Part shown: positions 11,656 to 23,500 of the stretch, one piece after another | Position numbering within the stretch: the stretch's first letter is position 1 | Layout of the letters: every line of letters starts with the position of its first letter | Assembly: GCA_947579665.1 (NCBI GenBank) | Contig: OX388343.1 | Coordinates: 87,028,254 to 87,092,253 of the forward strand | Reading direction: 5' to 3' | DNA from: Sympetrum striolatum | Taxonomy: Eukaryota; Arthropoda; Insecta; Odonata; Libellulidae | DNA length: 64,000 bases | Notes under the pieces: model-generated | Seen by the model: only the letters and a program-made list of their open reading frames with translations | Database searches by the model: none | What the model was told of the DNA's origin: nothing | Position numbers and translations under genes: made by a program

Positions 11656-12140
11656 TGCCCTATAAAAGATTCCGGTTTCGTCCCCGTTGTAGATATCAAA
11701 TGGTTAATAGTCTTAATTTATTCTTGAACCTTGCCTTTCCAGTCCTCTACGGCTACCACATCCACGTCGTTCGAATTGCCGACACCTATGTCTCATATAA
11801 CATTGTGTCTTGCTCTGACTCTCTCCAGCCAAACATTCGCGGCCTTAAGATCAAGTTTTCCTAAAGAAACTGCAAACTCCTATGCCTTTTCTTGCACCAT
11901 TGGACCTGATGAAGGAATATTCCTCGATCTTGCGCGCACAAACCAGTCCCAAACTAATTTGTTTAATTCTTCATATTCGCAGAGAGGAGTTTGAATGTAA
12001 ATGTAGGCCTAAATTAATAGACAGAAACGACAATTATTTTATGGTGCGTTGGTTTACAAGCTATTGTTGCTTGGGATATGAAGAAATACGTTTCTTAAGA
12101 CCAACCTCTTTCAAACTCTTTCTTAATTTTCTCTTCCTTC

Positions 12141-12335
12141 TTGGAATGGCCGCGGTTAGCATGCCTACATGTTGATACTCCAACGCCAAGGTCCAGGATT
12201 CGAATCCCGGCTATCCAGATTTTTCTGGCAAGGGAATGGTCATATGTGTTCGTCTATTGTTACTGTTATTACCTCACTGTAAATTGGTGTTTCGCTGTAT
12301 GTGATGGATTGATAAAAAAAAATTAAAAAAAATAA
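12141..12335 (+). mobile_element. tRNA-derived SINE inside the Tigger element
   Basis: The segment has an A box-like GGTTAGCATGCC at about 12154 and a B box GGATTCGAATCCC near 12192. An unrelated body follows, then an A-rich tail at about 12315-12333. It is younger than the Tigger element it sits in. Confidence 0.65.
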
Positions 12336-13531
12336 TTGCTTCATAAACTTACGTCTTTCCACACTTACACCTCTCTTCTACCTGCTTTACGGAAAGCTTT
12401 CCGTTCAAAGCACTCGATCAATTCCGGTTTATTTTTCAGCGTTAATAGGTTACGTGGCATTGCAGAAATCAATCAACAGTTCCTCTAAGGTACTATGGTG
12501 TGGTCTTACCCTGTCAGCAGCTCGTAGGAAAATGATTCCGTCTTCTTCAGAGACGAGCAAGTCTACACAATAATGTTTATCCCTTTCCGCCGTAAACTGT
12601 CCGAGATTTAATCCTCACTAATATAAGAGGTAAAATTTAAATGTTTACCTACGTATTAGCTGAAAATGATTCCTTTGTTCTGATATGTTTATAAAGAGCC
12701 ATTCAACTGCAAATTGAGATGGCAAAGGAATGCCTCGGTCTGCAAAAGGAGTGGCCAAGAATCCCAATTGCATTTGTGTGTTGGTGTCTCGGCTTTCATA
12801 AACATGGAGACAAAGGAACCCTTGTCCAGAACGAAGCTCTTGAAATGATATTTACGATAGGACGCTCATGATTTGGGATAAAATCTACCATGGGAAAGCT
12901 TTGCATCTTCATAGTCACCTCAAGTAATTCAGATCGCAATTGGAATTGCTCTTTGCAATTCCGCTTAGCTCAGGTTCACGTGGCCGGGAATCGATTCCGT
13001 TTCCGCGTTTGACAGTTTCCGTTCAACACAATGTACCAATACACGTAAAACCCTATTACGACCGCCGGGACCAAATTTTTTTCCGGATAAGACAGGTTTC
13101 CGTTTTACTCAGGTTCCGCTTAAGGCAGTTTTCACTGTATATATTTCCCAAAAGATCAATCTTATTTTACCTTGGGATAGAGAAAATTCTCTAAATTTAA
13201 TTTATATAAAGATTATAATGTTGTAATTCAGAAACCTTCTTAAATGTTTATAATTTCTCTTGTTACACAAAAAAGTTAAAAAGATTACAAAGCCCATATC
13301 AAAAATATCTTCAAATAAACATTAGAAAAAATGGAAAGTAGAATTTTAGAATCTCTGCATATTGTTTTTCAGTAAGGACAGTTCATATCATAAACGTAAA
13401 AGTTAATAAATGGCTGTTATATACAACTCTGAATCCTTAGAAAAGAGGCGGTCATTTCCAAGAAATCTGTTTTACAGTAATTATTGTCCCTTAACTTTTG
13501 AAAATGACTGAATATAATGATGTCCTGAATC

Positions 13532-14330
13532 TTGTTAATGAAGCTAATTAAAGAGAAGAGTTGCACTAAAGAGCAAGTGTTCAATGCCGATGTAACCGGA
13601 CTCTTCTGGTATAGAATGCCACTCCGGATTTTTATCTCCAAGTATGAGAGAACTGCTCCGGGATTTAAGGTTAGCAAAGACCGCGTCACGCTTCTTCTAT
13701 GTTCCAAAGCAGCAGGCGATTCCAAAGTAAAGCCTATGCTAATCTACGTCTCGCAGAACCTCCGAGCTCTTTCAGGAAAAATTAAAAATAATCTTGCAGT
13801 GTTTTGGCGGTCCAACCGAAAGTCTAAGGGGAGTCGAAATATCTTCATGGACTGGTTTAACAATTATTTTGTTCCCACCTAACACCACATCACTCCTCTA
13901 GCCTCTAGACCAGGGTATCCTTTCTACCTTCAAGAGTTATTATATTCGGCGTACCTTCTCTTTCTTGGTAGAAATGATAGAGTAAAACAACTCTCTCTCT
14001 GCAACTGATTGTTGGAAAAAGTTCAATAATGCCGACAGCATAAATTAAATTAAAGAATCACTAGATGAGATTAAACCATCGACACTGAATTCATGTTGGC
14101 AGAAACTGGTCGGAGGCACTCATCGATTTTAAAGAATTTCCTAAACTTGTCGATGAACTAAATCTTATCGTTTCACATGAAAGGCGACTGAAAGGGCTAG
14201 AAGACATACAGCTAAAACATGTCGAAGAACTTTTAAATTCAAGCAATGAAGAGTGAGTAGGATCTGGAGCAGCTCATCGACAAGCAGGACGAGGCGAGGA
14301 AGAGTACGAAGAAGAGCCATGAATTTGCAA
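13532..14330 (+). pseudogene. Jerky/TIGD1-like transposase remnant
   Basis: The open part (13532-13882) reads EQVFNADVTGLFWYRMP, KYERTAPGFKVSKDR and MDWFNNYFVP, matching the DDE domain of jerky/Tigger1-type transposases. The conserved DE of the first motif is DV. Further on, LDEIKPSTLNSCWQKL and EELLNSSNEE, then after a frameshift LIDKQDEARKSTKKS, match the C-terminal region. The last part recurs in unit 2 at 30540-30670, so the insertion predates the duplication. The middle is decayed. Confidence 0.8.
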
Positions 14331-14404
14331 CATTACCTTAGCATAAAACAAGAACTAAATTTAAAAAAACACACAAAAGGACTTCTTAATCCAGCGTAAA
14401 ACAA

Positions 14405-14572
14405 TCAGATTGGCCAAACGATGTCCTCAATCCAAGGAACATATTCAAACACATTTGAGTAGATAGAGGGTGAATTTGGAAATGCGCACACTTTTCCAAA
14501 TGACGTCACTCCCAACACCTCGTAGCTGCAATCGTAGTCAAAGGAATACTGCAGAGGACCGCCGGAATCTCC
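14405..14572 (-). CDS. Copy 1 exon 7: catalytic Ser and C-terminus
   Basis: It starts [15 protein letters not shown] after a CTCCAG acceptor and ends [11 protein letters not shown] with a TGA stop. The loop [14 protein letters not shown] has Ser where chymotrypsin-fold enzymes usually have Gly226. Four of 55 residues differ from copy 2. Confidence 0.9.
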   Translation of the reverse strand, partial: GDSGGPLQYSFDYDCSYEVLGVTSFGKVCAFPNSPSIYSNVFEYVPWIEDIVWPI

Positions 14573-17500
14573 CTGGAGAGAAGAAGAAATCGAGTATAAA
14601 CAACAAATCCTAAAGTTAGGTGCTTAGTAGCTACTCCATACCAAAATTCATACCTAATCCCCTGGATTTAATTAGCGGGCAGGTGGTTTTACATTCTGTT
14701 AAACATATATAAGTTCACAAAAATTATGACTTTCACAAATGTTCAACAATTAAGGTTTCGTCAATATCTTTGGTCAAAGAGTAAAAGTGACATTAAACAA
14801 CCGGTAGATGAACAGCCTGGTGAATTAATCTTTTTAATCCCCCAAATTTTATAACGATTTTCACGATGAACTTCTCTAAAAAAAATGTTTCTGAAAGAAA
14901 AAAGCACCACCTATTCGTATGCCCAAGATGTGGTACTGAAGGAACGCTGTATAGTCTATTATATGACTACAAAGGACGGAATAGTTGAAGGTTGATAAGC
15001 AGCTTAAAGGAAATAAAAAACTTTTCCTTGACATCAGGAAATGAAAATGATAAGGTCGGCTATTATAAGTGATTTGAACGCTCGTGCGGATGAATAACAA
15101 ATTGTTTACTTACAAAAGGTTTTCTACCTTTATTCACAGAAATTTCAGAACGTATTATTATTTGGTTCACCAAGAAGATAAATGAATACTTTAAGAGAAA
15201 ATGTTGATTTTAAAATTCCAACGCATAATAAAGACGTTATAACGCCTATAAATACGCAACTTCTGTGTGAAAGTCTGGTAAAGATTATTTGATATAAACG
15301 AGTAATTTGGTTAGCCTTTCAAAGTAATGTTTTCCTTGCTCTCTATATATAGGAATGCGCCTTCCATAGCAGCGTGTTTCTCTAAAAATTATTTCCAAAA
15401 TACTCTTAAAAATTAATTCCAAATGGTTTCTTCACTTTCCACCCGAGATGAACTTTCAAGTTATTTATTTATGCTACAATGTAGCATTGCTACATATATA
15501 TGCCAATAAATACAGTATATATTTTGGTACATTTGTTTATGGGTGAGAGGCCATTCGTGAGAGTCCAAAACTCAATAGAATTTAAATATATAATTATATG
15601 TATTTTTTCTACTCATTAATTATCTTGACTATCAATAAATCTCAAGCAAGGTAATTTAGTTAATGTGATTAATTACCTCACATGTATCCCTCTTTCCTTC
15701 AAGTACTCCGGCACAGAGCATAGTATTCACGATGCCTCTTCTCAGCTTATTTGTGTGTCTTATCTCTACCTCATAAGTTTTTTGGCACAAAGAGAGCTCA
15801 AATACATCTAATCGAATTTTCAGCAAGTTCGAACTGCCATCTTCACCTAAAAAAGAAAAAAATAAATCACACAAAAGGAAAAATTTTTAAACAATACTTG
15901 GAATAACAAAAAGGAATTCCGGTAGGAGAATCCTATTTAGAATTCACTTATATGCAGTCTACAGTTCGCTACTTCGTGTATAACTTTGGTATCATCAATG
16001 TAATCGATCACTTAATCTAACTTTAAATTCAATAAAAATTTGGGTCTGCGTTGGACCAGAAGGTGGAAGTGAAACCTCTTTGGTCATTCGCACACACACA
16101 CGCACACAGACAGAATAAGTACAGACGGAAAATGTTTTGTTTTTTTCTAGAAATGTACGGAGCACGGGAGGTGACAGAAGGCACGATATTTTTTTGATTA
16201 CAGGAAAAGGGACATTTTATATGCCAGATTTAATTTTTCAAGATATGGAAATGTAATAAACGAAAAAATTGCGTCTGCGTCGGACCAGACGGTGGAAGTG
16301 AAACTCCTTTGGCCATTCGCACACACACACGCACACAGGCAGACAGACAGGATGTATAAATGAAGTATAAATCATTTTTCCCGGTTATTCAACATATTTC
16401 TCTTCAATCAGTAGTTTATTCTATGATCATTCTTTCTTCATGGTCATTTTCTCGTTGGTCATAAGAAATCGTAGTGTTTTCCAAGAAATAAGTTCGATTG
16501 TCGTTCGTCGATTATTATCGATTTCTAAAAAAATAATCAAAAAATAATATTTAGTCCCGGATTATAATTTCCTATATAAAAAACAACATATTATAAAAAT
16601 CTAAGAATCTTTAAATCTCCATATTTTGTCTAACCTTTATTATGAGAAATATATTTTATACATCCCATGTACATTCCTTCTGCATCTATCTACGGAAATG
16701 TTGACTTTTGTGTCGACTAGTCACTTATATAATGATTTGCTCAAATCAATAAAGAAAACAAAAATAATACAAATATTTTTATAAGAAAAAGAAGTACTCA
16801 CTGTCCTGTTTGATGAAAACTGTGCATAGAATTGTTTATACGCGGCCACTTGCGTAGCGAGAATCCCGAACTACGGATTTGTTGATCAAAATAATGTCAC
16901 TTATATAATGATTTGCTCAAATCAATATCAAAAACAAAAATAATCCAAATAAAATTAACAAAAAATCATGAAATGTCACTTCAAAAACACCGAAAAACAC
17001 TAAAAAGTACGAATCAAAATGGAAACACAACGACGCAATCCAAAGAACCGGGTGATGAGTCTACTGCCTTCTTCTAACCTATACTGCGCATGATCACTCA
17101 GAGCCATAGTTACACGCTGGAGGAAGGGAGAATACGCGGTAAGTTCCAAGTAACGCATGTACGCGTTACCATAAGAGCCTAGACTAGGTGGGTGAGTGGT
17201 TGACGCACTCGTCTCCCACGCTAGAGTCCTTGGTTCAATTCCCTGCAGGTGCATCGTTTTTTTTAAAGGCACTCTCCAGATTTTACTTATCACGCGTGAC
17301 GCGATTTCTCGACCAACACCCGAACCCAAAAGTATCAAACGGGCGCAAGGAAGTTTCACTTCAAAAAACACTTAATTGAATCTATTCATCATAGAAAATT
17401 GCTGGAGTTGGTCATATATTAAAAATATAGTGGTAAGTTTTAATATTATTGTCTTTCGTGTAGCCTTGGGATGCTGACGATAAATCAATGCAAAAACTTT

Positions 17501-20500
17501 GGATCACTTATTTACCATGTCCAACTCTTCCCCACCCTGTAGCAATGAGCTCTACTCCTGATAATGCACTTTTTGTTGGAAGGCAAGCTGGATGAAGATC
17601 TCGAAGGTTCAGAGGACGAGGATTTGGAGTCACAGCTGATCCAATTTCTAAAAGGGCGATGTCGTGGTATTTGGCCGGAGGTTTGTACTCAGGATGACGT
17701 ATTCTTCTCGTTATGGGATGAATCTGCCCGTTTTTACCATCCGTGGCCGTTGTGTTTATTAACAAGAGTGTTCCTAAGAGAACCCATCTCGCAGGGCCAC
17801 TGAAAAATGGACATGAACATGCATGAAATTCTTTTTCCTGAATAGCATGAAAAGCAGTGGTTGATCACTATTGGTGAACAACCTTATGCTTAGGAAATAT
17901 CTGTCAGAACTGAGAGGAAAGATGTAACAATAGAGTAACTATACTCGTATAGTATACTTACTATATATAGTATAGTATAGTAACTCTATGATGTAACGTA
18001 ATCGATTCTCGAACCCTGATGTTCTATATCTAAGTCAACCTAACACACTGCTTTAATTAGAAGTAACTTAAATTTGAAAAACTCTATTCATTGATATCAT
18101 TTTCCTGTCTACAAAATTTTCATTATCATTAACTTGGACAAACGTTTTAAGAAGTGATATTTAATAACAAGAAAATGAAATTAAAAGTTAAGTAGAAATT
18201 ATATTTTGAAATAAAAACAAATAAACATTTAATGTTATTAGGTATCAAATAATAATTATCTGCATTATAGTAGTAAAATGTTCATATACTTACGTTTCCT
18301 TTGTACTCAAACAGTGGGCAGCTGTGAGGACAAACTTGTCTGAGATCAGTGTTCCTCCACAGTTCCAAGCAATGTCTCTCTCATCGCCATAACCAATTGC
18401 AGCCTATCAAATTAATACATTGGATATCAGATATGTTAATAATATAACGTAGCTTTTCATGCACATTTTCAGGAAATGAATATTGTATTAGTTGTGATAA
18501 TGAAGTAGACATTCGTTAAACTTTCAGAATTACGCACTGATCAAGTCTGATCGCTCTTTTGTGAGAGGACATTCGTTCTTTCAAAGTCATAAATGAACTA
18601 TTGCCGGCATGCTCAGAAATATGAATCTCATATTTATTAAGTATTTTAATAATTCAGCATATTATTCTAATACACCTTAAAGGTGCCTTGAGAACTGATT
18701 GAGAAATAATAGAAGGTCAAAAGGAAGGAAATAATGTTCAAATCGGTGTAAGGTCGTGCATCTGATTTTTTTAGAAAATAAATAATCATCAACTAAGAAT
18801 AGAATACTGGTAGAAAGAAAAAAACAACATACTGCGAACAAGCGAATTACGCGTCTCTTTTTTTACTTAGAAACAGAATTATTATTAAATATATATCACT
18901 GCAAGTAGGTGCAGAACCTGGTGGCAGTGATCACAATTCGTAAATCTTCTATATATATAAAAATGAATGTGTATTTGTCTGTCTGTCTGTACTCGATAGA
19001 TTCAAAAACCATACATCCCATCGTCGTGAAATTTTGGGAAATTATTAGGTATATCCCCGGGAAGGTTTTTGAAATTTTTTTTTTAAATCGGAGTACTCAT
19101 TTCGACTCCAGAAGTGAAAAACTTTTCTCATAAGAAATACATGTAAACTTCGATTTTATCACTTGCATGCTTCCTTTCTTTTGCAAAATTAAATTAGAAA
19201 TAACCAACGTATGGATTTAAAAGTAGCACCAAAAGAAGGGAAATTGAATAAAGTTTCTTATTTTGGTCATGAAATATAGTTTACGATCAGAAATTACGAG
19301 ACTTTGAATAATTAGATGATAATTTTGATGAATTTTGAGGCTATAAACAAACTATTTCTCAGTTACGACAAATGCGATTGTTGAATTTTCTCATAAGAAC
19401 ACATTGAGAATTTATTCCTGTATTCAAATGATGTTTGTTTATAGCAACGTAAATATTTAAGTATATTATCGTGGAGTAAACGGTTTTTGATATTTAATGA
19501 AAATGATATTTTGATAAATTCAAGAGATTGTATGTACTGCACAACTTGGTGAGTTGATGACGTTACCGACTTTGATTACAAATGTCATCTATTTTCAATA
19601 TTTCAATTTATGTTATGTCTTTGACGAGACTGAATTTCATTTTTAGGTCTTCTTCAGTTGAATATGTGTTCTCTTTGAGATTTGCGAGATGCGAAGTGTA
19701 GAGTAGCACATAATTTAGCATATCTTACTCCGAACTGAAAAGGTACTATGATGATATATTTTCTTATATACCGAATGAAAGTAATGTAGATAGTATATAT
19801 GATTTCATTATAATAGCCTTGCAACGCGAATAGCTGCCCGCCATTCAAATTGCGAATGGATGTTCTACGGGAAAAATAGAAGTACGATACATAAATTGAT
19901 CCCATTTGGGCAGAATTTATAATTTTTCAATTATTGTTTAAATATTAAAAATTATATTAAAATTTAAAATATTTTAAATACATAAATTGTATTTCTTTTA
20001 AGATTTCAAAAAATTAATTTAAATTACAAAAAAGAACAATAGTGCATTTGACGTTCGATTTTTCGCAAGCAAATTCTAATAAATACAAAAATGCAGTCAA
20101 AAAACTTTTGCAATTATTAATACGAGAATGGATTATTAATACGTGAATAAATAAAAATATTATTAATTTCCAGCTGAAGAAAATAATTGTAAATTCGTTT
20201 TATTTTACCCTACAATTATGCCAAAAAAGCAAAGTGCCATTGGTCTACAAATCAAGCAAAAAGGAGAAGAGAAGAATGATCATTAGAAACGAGTGAACAG
20301 AGGCAAGCAAGGCAAGAAAGAGATCACACTTCTCTAAACACAACAACGTGTGAACGGGTACAGCTAGTACAATATAGAAATGAATTTACGTCCCACACAT
20401 ATTCAAAATTACATATAATTTCAAAGAGATGATATTACTTGCGATTAGGGGAGCAATCATCTACCTGGCATTTCCCCTAAAAGGGAGGGAGGAAACCCCC

Positions 20501-23500
20501 TCAGGAAACTTTATTTAGGCAATAGTCAGAATTGTCTAATGTTTTCAGATGGACGAGGAATAAATGTAAAGAATTCAATCCGATTTCTTAAGTCATGTTT
20601 GGATGGATACATTTTAACTGAGAGTCAATGATAATTCTCACCATTCAAATGATCAAACTAAGCCTTTCAAGTTCTGGAGGCAAATAGATGGCGTTGCTTC
20701 ATTCTTCAATTAAAGATTTCCCTCACCATTTGGAAACCTCCTCAATCACAATTTTTAAAACATTTTCCTCATTCGCAGAAGTATATTCTATTAAAATAAG
20801 GTTGCGTTTCCAAAAAATCATAACTTGTAGGAAAATAGAGAGGATGAGGATTATTTCTGCAATTCATTCAATAAAGTTTTCCCATACGAACACAGGTTAT
20901 GTAAAAACTGGTGACATACAATTTTATTCAAATCTCGTATAAGTAACGTAGGTAATAATAATTATACTGCGAAGCATCCATTAAACGGTATGCCTATGTT
21001 AGCGCGAGATAGATTGCGTGGAGCAAGATCAATTAACAGGTTAATATATTTATAATTTTTATCATAAGTCAACGAGTCAATCACATTAAATTAAATTTGT
21101 ATGAGAGGTGTAAACTCACCATATGAGGGAACTCTCCCGGCAGAGCTGGTACACCACCTGCACCACCTGCACCACCATACCCATCGGTACAAAGCTTTAG
21201 GTACTCTATGCACCCTGATATAAAAAAATATATAGATTTCATTATTATACTCCATACTTTATTATATTCAATACTTCGTTAGTGTTATTTCAATTTTAAT
21301 GAATACTCCATATCCATGAACACTTTCACACGTTGGATGTAATATTTCTCCTTCATTAAGAACATGGTACGAAGAATCCTTTTAACCGTTACGTAGTTAG
21401 ACTATTTAACCTAAATATTAGGGATGGCAATCAATGATAACTTACTCGTGCGTGTATCAACAAATAATAAAGATTTTTGTTGAATAAAAAGGATCACAGT
21501 ATATTCATAGCAGTTGATTCTAAATACCATTTTTTTTCTAAACGGGACAAAGTTATATTTACCATAATTATTAATGGCAACTTATTGTACCCTCGAGTGA
21601 ACAACAGATAAATGATGCTTCCAAGTAGACGGAGGATAAATTATTTTAACGCAGCCGCAGAGCAAAGAACCTTAACCGAACTTAAAAACTGTGATTTTTG
21701 CTAAATTGAAATAATAAATAAATATATTAAAATGAAGATTGTTATAAATAATTTGTGAATTTTAACCGAAATCCACTGCACATATTCTACTCAGATTTTT
21801 TAGTTTTATGTATTTTCAACAATCCCTATGCAGGATATCGACCCTACCTCTACTCTAAATAATCGTAAGTAGCCTTCTCTTTCCTCACCACTGTCATCTC
21901 ATAGTAATTTTTTGTAATATCGTTATAGTAATGCTTTTGTAATTTCCATATTAAATTATTCTTTTAGCTTGTAAAATCAGTAGGTTTGCGCAGATTTTGC
22001 ACACCCTCCTTCTTTGCGGGTGTTTTTTGCAGTAGATCTTTTTTCCTAAAATATCGTCTTAAGTTTCTTTTTGCATCCACTCCTTCTAAAGCTTTCCTTT
22101 CTATCTCTATTCACCTTCACACTACTTATGTTCATAATATTATTGACGGAAGGTTAAACGGCAGAAGAGACATTTCAGTCTCAATCTCGCCTAAATTATG
22201 ATCATATTGTACACGGAGTCCCTTCCTAACACTTACTCTAGGTAGTATTCTGCATCCTTCCAAGCAGCATAATTCATGTACAGAATTCAGAAGGAAAATA
22301 ATATTTATTGCTCAGAACAGAGAAACCGATTCGATCCGTTTCAAGGGTTGTAAATGAAACCGAACCGAAATTTTGCGTCTCCGTTGAACTAGAAGGAAAA
22401 TTATTACGATTAGATGCCCTGGATTCTTAAGTACGAATGTTCACTTTTGGATTTATTATATGTATTGCATCTACAAACTAAAAATAGAAAACGAAGGGCT
22501 TCCAGATAGCAATGAGGGCAGAGCGTTCACCTTTGTTTAAGCGGTCCCGGGTCCGATAGTCGATGGGACCCCACGTATAAAATGACCTAAGCTGTCGAAG
22601 CACTTTCAGCAATGCAATATTAAAAAATGAAGACACAGAGATCTACCAGCTTAGTAACTTAAAATTAAACACAAATTTAAATACACATTGTAATCCAATC
22701 GCCGGGGACAAAGTAGAATATTTCAGAATAGGTTAGAAAATTTCAGTTTGATGCGTGCAGACGACAAAGCTATAGTGAACCATTCCGCAAAGGGTGTATA
22801 AATTCTTGCAAATTATCTTTATAGCAAGACAAATAAGTTAATATAAAGCAAAATAAGAAAAGCATAAGTAACGAGGCTATACAAATTGAGAAAGCTATGT
22901 TAACGATAGGGGTTGATAAAGTAAAACTACACCAGGTGGATAAATTCTCTTGCATAGGAAGGTTTTTCTTGGGATTTAAGGTCCACAAATGAGGTCCGGA
23001 AAAGAATGCTCTCAGTTTAGCTTTCCTTTGTTGCTTATTACCGAGCTTCGTGATTCATTTAGCCGACAAAAGGCATAACTTAAAAAAACGATAAAGAAAT
23101 TTATTATGAGATGTTGGATAGAAAGACATAAAGACGATACAAATAGCCAATCCGGAGGTGTTAAAGCTTATATCCAAGGCCACCCTTTCTTTATTTATTA
23201 GTTCAAGCTTCTGTTATAGATTTATTATAAGTAAAGATGGTGTTTATGTAATTGTATGCATTGTATATTGTATGTTTATTTAATCAATTGTTTTCGGTAG
23301 CATTCCGCAAGACTCCAAATGAATGCTCGATTTCCAAAACGTGCCTTATCATTAAGAAAGCCAAGGGATTGTTTCTTTGGACACCCCAATTAACAAAAGA
23401 TCGTCTACGACATCCTCTTAAGATTTCCTCTCACTATAATCCTTTCCTGTGACGTAAAACCCCTTTCTCCCAATACTTCCTGGAATTCCCCACTCCTCCT

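Larger units (their letters stand above)
10394..13137 (-). mobile_element. Tigger/pogo-type DNA transposon, 2.7 kb, decayed
   Basis: Both ends read CAGTGAAA going inward and are flanked by TA, the target duplication of Tc1/mariner-pogo elements. A second conserved block, tttttccggataagacag, lies inside each end in inverted orientation. A decayed transposase lies inside on the minus strand, and a tRNA-derived SINE has inserted at about 12141. Confidence 0.8.

Noticed and set aside
16082..16350. Possible CRISPR-like repeat array from the CACACA blocks
   Set aside because: Only two copies, with dinucleotide repeats and no regular spacers; the DNA is eukaryotic.
17564..17803. Plus-strand open frames over the Asp exons (also 35487-35729)
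   Set aside because: They are shadows of the protease exons on the other strand.
18958..19133. Short open frame at the start of the Helitron
   Set aside because: It lies in the AT-rich terminal part of a non-autonomous element and resembles no protein.
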